The position numbers were made by a program, and so were the translations under genes. The notes beneath the pieces are model-generated. The model was not told the DNA's origin and ran no database searches. It saw only the letters and a program-made list of their open reading frames with translations. Below, piece after piece: positions 6,810 through 10,082 of a stretch of 10,082 bases of DNA (positions within the stretch are counted from its first letter, which is position 1; each line of letters opens with the position of its first letter). Source of the DNA: Candidatus Poribacteria bacterium (GTDB taxonomy: Bacteria; Poribacteria; WGA-4E; WGA-3G); the NCBI GenBank assembly GCA_028818995.1, contig JAPPMR010000893.1, forward strand, positions 1-10,082, written 5' to 3'.

Positions 6810-7973
6810 TCAGGAAGACTTCTGGTATTCAAGTTTTCCCTCAGCTTTATCTGCATTCCACTTGTTAACGTATTCTGGATCATGGTTATTTAAAAACTTC
6901 AAACAGTTTCTTTCTACAGCGTTCATTTTATTCGTAACATGCTTTTCTAATATCTCTTTAATAGAATCTGGTTCACCAAATATATCAAAATACTTTGCCA
7001 ATCTGCTAAGAGAATTTGGTTCTCGCTGTACGCCCACTAAGTCTGGTAAAGTCTGTTTCAACATTGAAGTGGAGTCAGATAATTCCAACTTAATACTAAC
7101 ATCGGCTAGTGCAAATACAGTATATGTTTGGAATAAATCCTTACATTTTGGGTTCTCTACTTGCAAACGGTTGAGAAATTTTTTGAGTCCTTGATAAGCA
7201 TCTTGTGTGTATGATTCACCGATAAGATATACAAAATCACGGAAGTCGGAATCCCCATCTACATAATCATCAGTATCTAATACAGAATTTACAAAATTCA
7301 ATAGGAGTGATACTAAATGGGGGAAATTTCTGCCACTTAATACTCTGGCTGCCTTATATCGATGTTCTAAACGTTTGGATTCATCGTTAAATACATCTAA
7401 AAGAACTTCGTCTGAGAGCACATCTGTTTGTTTACGAGAAAATGGGTCATAGTGTTCTAATTCGTATCGTTCAAAACGATCTAATACAGATACCGCGTGT
7501 CCTCTATGTAAAACCTTAAGTTGATTTCTTATCTCATCTAACTGTGCGACGGCTTCCTTAAATCCGTTAAGACTTTCTTCAACCCTATCCGCTATCAATT
7601 GGTCCATTTTGGATTTAAACCGTGCCCATACACCTGCTGCAGCAGCAGAAAAGAATGTAACAATGATAGCAATAATAGCCAGAAACCAAGTACTCCAAGT
7701 TCTCAACCATTCATCGTTAGAATCTCTCAATTGCCTTTCAAACTTATCAAACTCCGCGTTAGCAAGTTTAGCATTTGCCTCAGCGAGTTTTGCTGCTAAC
7801 TCCATCTTCTCAACATTTTCTACTGTCTGAAGCTTGCTTTGGATTTCCGAGATTTGTTTTTTGAGCGACTCAATTTCCTGTCCTGGCGTGTTCTGATTCT
7901 GCTGTGCAAACACTAAGGGTGCAGTCATTGCGATTAATACTGCTATCAGTAAGTAGACAGTTAACCTGTTCAT
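6810..7973 (-). CDS. Membrane-anchored coiled-coil protein linked to hicAB (unknown function)
   Basis: I do not recognise a family. From the ATG at 7973 the protein has 387 residues. Residues 1-23 look like a signal peptide (hydrophobic YLLIAVLIA, cleavage after VFA). Residues about 31-88 are rich in charged heptads and likely form a coiled coil (EIESLKKQISEIQSKLQ, then AKLAEANAKLANAEFDKF). Residues about 93-116 (WFLAIIAIIVTFFSAAAAG) form a transmembrane helix followed by RFKSK, so the roughly 270-residue helical C-terminal part should be cytoplasmic and the coiled coil outside the inner membrane. The C-terminal part has HEAT-like helical pairs but no catalytic motif. Its ATG shares one base with the hicB stop (TGATG), pointing to translational coupling. 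A TTG one codon upstream is an alternative start. The gene looks more AT-rich than the flanking metabolic genes. Confidence 0.8.
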   Translation of the reverse strand: MNRLTVYLLIAVLIAMTAPLVFAQQNQNTPGQEIESLKKQISEIQSKLQTVENVEKMELAAKLAEANAKLANAEFDKFERQLRDSNDEWLRTWSTWFLAIIAIIVTFFSAAAAGVWARFKSKMDQLIADRVEESLNGFKEAVAQLDEIRNQLKVLHRGHAVSVLDRFERYELEHYDPFSRKQTDVLSDEVLLDVFNDESKRLEHRYKAARVLSGRNFPHLVSLLLNFVNSVLDTDDYVDGDSDFRDFVYLIGESYTQDAYQGLKKFLNRLQVENPKCKDLFQTYTVFALADVSIKLELSDSTSMLKQTLPDLVGVQREPNSLSRLAKYFDIFGEPDSIKEILEKHVTNKMNAVERNCLKFLNNHDPEYVNKWNADKAEGKLEYQKSS

Positions 7974-8341
7974 CAATTTGTATCTTCTTGTAAAATAGTT
8001 ACTGTCGATTTCAATTTCTGTGCAACAAGCGCGTATAGACTTATCTCTGCTTTCGCAGCTTCGTCGACTAAAAAATGAAAAAGCTGCGCATCAACAGGAA
8101 CGTTAAAAGGACCCTCGTATCCATTCCGCGAAGGGGGTTTCGGAATAGGTTCACCGTCCATTTCGTAAGATTCTTTCATCAATTCCCACGCTGTTTTTAA
8201 CTCAGTTAACGCCTCGGCAGGAGTTGGTCCGAAAGCCGAAACATTAGGGAGTTCCACGAGATGCGCCAGATAGTCGCCATCTTCATCATAAAATACATTA
8301 ACCATGAAGCCATCAAAATCGTCGTGGTTATTCTTCTGCAT
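7973..8341 (-). CDS. hicB: HicB-family antitoxin with C-terminal RHH-like DNA-binding segment
   Basis: The 122-residue protein should neutralise HicA and repress its own operon. Residues about 10-65 match the HicB partial-RNase-H fold: FMVNVFYDEDGDYLAHLVEL, then FGPTPAEALTELKTAWELMKE and GEPIPKPPS, which parallel the family's Y.A...LPG, G.T.EEA and iP.P features. The C-terminal segment FNVPVDAQLFHFLVDEAA followed by ISLYALVAQKL has the strand-helix-helix pattern of an Arc/MetJ-type ribbon-helix-helix domain. The start is the ATG at 8341, set by a perfect AGGAGG six bases upstream. A frame extension to 8509 lies inside hicA and is rejected. The gene overlaps the hicA end by 14 bases and its stop overlaps the next gene's ATG by one base. 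Confidence in the family is high. Confidence 0.9.
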   Translation of the reverse strand: MQKNNHDDFDGFMVNVFYDEDGDYLAHLVELPNVSAFGPTPAEALTELKTAWELMKESYEMDGEPIPKPPSRNGYEGPFNVPVDAQLFHFLVDEAAKAEISLYALVAQKLKSTVTILQEDTN

Positions 8342-8576
8342 CTGCTTCCTCCTGGTTATATTGTTTAAGAAATTGTCGCACTTGATATCCCTTTGCCATA
8401 GATTGGTCCGGTTGAATGATAAGACGGTATCCGTTAGGTGAGTACCAAATTCGATGGCTGCCTCGCTGACGACGTTGCGTCCATCCACAATGTTGTAAGA
8501 GTCGTTCAAATTCTCTAAATTTCAATCCATTCGGACTACGTCTTGCTTTGTCAAGTAAGACTTCTCTACGATTCAT
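8328..8576 (-). CDS. hicA: HicA-family mRNA interferase toxin
   Basis: The 82-residue protein matches HicA, a small dsRBD-like ribonuclease that cleaves mRNA and halts translation when not bound by HicB. The hallmark is GSHRIWYSP (39-47) with catalytic H41, preceded by LKFREFERLLQHCGW, equivalent to the family's helix before the G-W turn. Length is at the long end for HicA, with an acidic tail (NQEEADAEE). The start is the ATG at 8576; the upstream sequence has only weak Shine-Dalgarno character, which would keep toxin translation low. It overlaps hicB by 14 bases in the classical toxin-first order. The key histidine is intact and the frame unbroken, so it is probably functional. Confidence 0.9.
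   Translation of the reverse strand: MNRREVLLDKARRSPNGLKFREFERLLQHCGWTQRRQRGSHRIWYSPNGYRLIIQPDQSMAKGYQVRQFLKQYNQEEADAEE
8348..8353 (-). promoter_or_regulatory. Ribosome binding site setting the hicB start at 8341
   Basis: On the minus strand AGGAGG lies six bases before the ATG at 8341, inside the 3' end of hicA. It is the strongest Shine-Dalgarno in the window and fits the need for antitoxin to be made in excess over toxin; hicA itself has no comparable site. Confidence 0.8.
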
Positions 8577-8602
8577 GTTATAATTCTAATGATTTACGAA
8601 CA

Positions 8603-8631
8603 ATAATTAACCAAATCACCCACTAATGCAA
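8603..8631 (-). promoter_or_regulatory. Candidate weak promoter for hicA-hicB-membrane gene operon
   Basis: On the minus strand TTGCAT (8631-8626) and AATTAT (8608-8603) are separated by 17 bases. Each is only a partial match to the sigma-70 consensus (three and four of six). The -10 ends 26 bases before the hicA ATG, and no stronger candidate was seen in the 8577-8682 gap. Confidence 0.3.
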
Positions 8632-8643
8632 AAACGTCGTTTT
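8631..8643. promoter_or_regulatory. Short palindrome upstream of hicA, candidate HicB operator
   Basis: AAAACG (8631-8636) and CGTTTT (8638-8643) are perfect inverted arms around one central base. The site lies 55-67 bases upstream of the hicA ATG and touches the candidate -35 box. HicB proteins with DNA-binding C-termini repress their operon through promoter palindromes, so this is a reasonable operator candidate. It is short and AT-flanked, so chance occurrence is possible. Confidence 0.35.
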
Positions 8644-8682
8644 AGTAGGATGCCATATATTCAAATTAATGAAAAATCCAGA

Positions 8683-9600
8683 CTACCCCACCGCATAATC
8701 ATCAGGATTATTCTTACGCCAATTCGGTAGATACCCCTCCGAATGTCCAAATCCGTAAGAAGGTCCAATCTGATTTACACTTGACCAGGGCCACGCTTGC
8801 CCACCGATAAGTCGAAATTCATCACCTTTACCGCATAACCAGTAAAACAGGTGGGCGACATAACGCGCTACACCGTGCCCGCCATACGGTGCCATCTGAA
8901 AATCGAAATCAGGTTCTTGTATCCAATCGCGTGTCGGTGGTACTGTTCGCCAATAACTGTATTTGAGCATGTGACGTAACCCAGTGGCAGTAGACTCCCC
9001 ACGCCGATGAAGGATGCTCTGTGAATGTAGAACAAACGAACCTGCAGGACCATCACTTGCAAAACCTTTCTCTGTTATATCTCGGCTGGCAGGCGAGATA
9101 TGGGAACCAGGTAATAGTTCTGTCGGTCCCATCTCCAACGGTGTGTCTTGTGGAAAATAGAAAACTTCCACAAAATTGATTTCGGGCCCAAAAACGTGAT
9201 CAGCATCGTGATGCCAACCTTGTGCCTCCATCGGACATTCAACCCGATGATTACTCACCAACACCGGCAATCCGACATTCTTACCCAGCAAGGAACGTAG
9301 CGCACCAGCAAGTTCTTGATTGAGCAGCACATGTTCAATATACCAATCCTCAAGCAGAAGCGAACTCGGTTCATGTGTATCCCGAATTCGTTCTAAATCA
9401 GCATGCGTCATGCCATCGGGAATAAAACTCGGATTGATCGGTATATCGCCGTTTAGGTAATCATAGGTGCGTTGGTTTATCTCATCAGGGACAACGCCTT
9501 GAAGTTGCAGGTAACCGTCTCGGCAGAATTGGAGCACCTGCGAATCGGTAAGTGTGGGTTCACAATCAAAGGTTCTATTGGTTTTATCGTATTTCATCAT
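8683..9600 (-). CDS. Phytanoyl-CoA dioxygenase (PhyH) family protein, second type
   Basis: A second Fe(II)/2-oxoglutarate oxygenase, 305 residues from the ATG at 9600. The N-terminal FCRDGYLQLQGVVPDE is PhyH-like. H130 and D132 (GWHHDADH) and distal H198 (SILHRRGE) form the iron triad, R209 eleven residues later should bind 2-oxoglutarate, and GPTELLPGSH is the conserved turn. It differs greatly from the first dioxygenase outside these motifs and carries a longer C-terminus rich in W, G and Y. Three starts compete. The ATG at 9624 shares one base with the upstream stop (TAATG) but lacks a Shine-Dalgarno. The ATGs at 9600 and 9597 follow GAGGTG and are preferred. It is probably co-transcribed behind the GlcD-type oxidase gene. 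The substrate is unknown; no signal peptide is seen. Confidence 0.9.
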   Translation of the reverse strand: MMKYDKTNRTFDCEPTLTDSQVLQFCRDGYLQLQGVVPDEINQRTYDYLNGDIPINPSFIPDGMTHADLERIRDTHEPSSLLLEDWYIEHVLLNQELAGALRSLLGKNVGLPVLVSNHRVECPMEAQGWHHDADHVFGPEINFVEVFYFPQDTPLEMGPTELLPGSHISPASRDITEKGFASDGPAGSFVLHSQSILHRRGESTATGLRHMLKYSYWRTVPPTRDWIQEPDFDFQMAPYGGHGVARYVAHLFYWLCGKGDEFRLIGGQAWPWSSVNQIGPSYGFGHSEGYLPNWRKNNPDDYAVG

Positions 9601-9604
9601 TGAA

Positions 9605-9610
9605 CACCTC
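9605..9610 (-). promoter_or_regulatory. Ribosome binding site favouring the 9600/9597 start of the second dioxygenase
   Basis: Minus-strand GAGGTG lies four bases before the ATG at 9600 and seven before the ATG at 9597. It sits inside the coding extension that the ATG at 9624 would add, which argues for the shorter protein. Confidence 0.6.
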
Positions 9611-9623
9611 AGATTTTCTGGCA

Positions 9624-10082
9624 TTAGACGTGGCTTATCGTAGCAGGCTGCAAACCGAGTTTTTCATAAGATTCAGCAGTGGGGAAAATCTTACCGGGAT
9701 TACAGAGACCTGTCGGATTAAAAATTTCCTTCACATTTGCCATCACCTGCAAATCTGCAGGACTGAAAATAAGCGGCATATAATCCATCTTCTCTACACC
9801 GATGCCATGTTCACCTGTGATTGTGCCACCCACTTCAGCGCACACAGTGAGGATTTCCTTGTTCACATGTTCTACCCGTTCACACTGGTCGGTGTCGCGT
9901 TCGTCAAAGAGAACAATCGGATGGATATTGCCATCGCCAGCGTGGAAAACATTCGCGATCGGAATCTGATACTTCTCGGAGATTTCAGAGATCCGCCGCA
10001 ATACCTTCGGCAGCGTCGTCCGCGGCACAACACCATCTTGGGTGATATAGTTCGGTGCGAGTCGTCCGAATGAGCCGAATGC
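9624..10082 (-). CDS. GlcD-type FAD-linked oxidase, C-terminal part (5' partial)
   Basis: The frame is open from the window edge (first codon 10082-10080) to the TAA at 9626-9624, giving 152 residues. It reads ITQDGVVPRTTLPKVLRR, then FHAGDGNIHPIVLF, GGTITGEHGIGVEKM and NPTGLCNPGKIFP, all hallmarks of the C-terminal FAD-oxidase domain of glycolate oxidase subunit GlcD and D-lactate dehydrogenases. These flavoenzymes oxidise 2-hydroxy acids to 2-oxo acids. The GTG at 10028 is an internal valine codon, not a start. The N-terminal FAD-binding (PCMH) domain would lie outside the window. The stop overlaps a possible ATG of the second dioxygenase by one base, suggesting an operon. GlcD versus D-lactate dehydrogenase cannot be decided from this part. 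Confidence 0.92.
   Translation of the reverse strand, partial: AFGSFGRLAPNYITQDGVVPRTTLPKVLRRISEISEKYQIPIANVFHAGDGNIHPIVLFDERDTDQCERVEHVNKEILTVCAEVGGTITGEHGIGVEKMDYMPLIFSPADLQVMANVKEIFNPTGLCNPGKIFPTAESYEKLGLQPATISHV

Noticed and set aside
7974..7976. TTG start for the membrane protein one codon upstream
   Set aside because: The adjacent ATG at 7973 is a stronger start codon and forms the TGATG coupling junction; the difference is one residue.
8342..8509. 56-residue N-terminal extension of HicB
   Set aside because: It lies within hicA in another frame, has no HicB similarity, and a perfect AGGAGG marks the ATG at 8341.
10026..10028. GTG as the start of a short 134-residue oxidase
   Set aside because: The frame continues to the window edge with family-typical sequence (ITQDGVVPRTTLP), so the valine is internal and the gene is cut by the window.
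9552..10073. 173-residue plus-strand open frame opposite the oxidase gene
   Set aside because: It is antisense to a clear GlcD-type coding frame and shows no recognisable protein features.

Overview
The window looks like bacterial chromosome from an uncultured, moderately AT-rich lineage. Two phytanoyl-CoA-dioxygenase-family (PhyH) genes, a Gfo/Idh/MocA oxidoreductase, an SMP-30-type lactonase, a WD40/TPR protein and an intergenic palindrome beginning GTAGGAACGATC together recall Candidatus Poribacteria or related sponge- and marine-associated bacteria. That placement is from memory of gene content, not from a marker gene, and is tentative. No rRNA, tRNA, CRISPR array, transposase or phage gene was seen.

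Layout. (1) 1-2242, plus strand: the 3' part of a large gene with WD40 blades, tandem TPR-like repeats and a C-terminal beta-rich domain; its start lies outside the window. (2) 2243-2424: intergenic region with a small perfect inverted repeat, a 63-base imperfect palindrome and a probable promoter. (3) 2425-4705, plus strand: a two-gene unit, a PhyH-family dioxygenase followed by an amidase-signature enzyme. (4) 4718-6736, minus strand: a Gfo/Idh/MocA dehydrogenase followed by an SMP-30/gluconolactonase-like hydrolase, ending only 12 bases from the amidase stop. (5) 6810-8576, minus strand: a hicA-hicB toxin-antitoxin pair tightly coupled to a third gene for a membrane-anchored coiled-coil protein. 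(6) 8683-10082, minus strand: the C-terminal part of a GlcD-type FAD oxidase followed by a second, divergent PhyH-family dioxygenase.

How the genes may work together. The dehydrogenase/lactonase pair fits oxidation of a sugar to its lactone and then hydrolysis. The two dioxygenases sit in different catabolic settings, one with an amidase and one with a 2-hydroxy-acid oxidase, which fits piecemeal oxidative breakdown of small organic compounds; the substrates cannot be read from the sequence. The most unusual element is the apparent three-gene operon hicA-hicB-membrane protein. The antitoxin stop and the third gene's ATG share one base (TGATG), so the membrane protein looks like part of the same expression unit and not a random neighbour.
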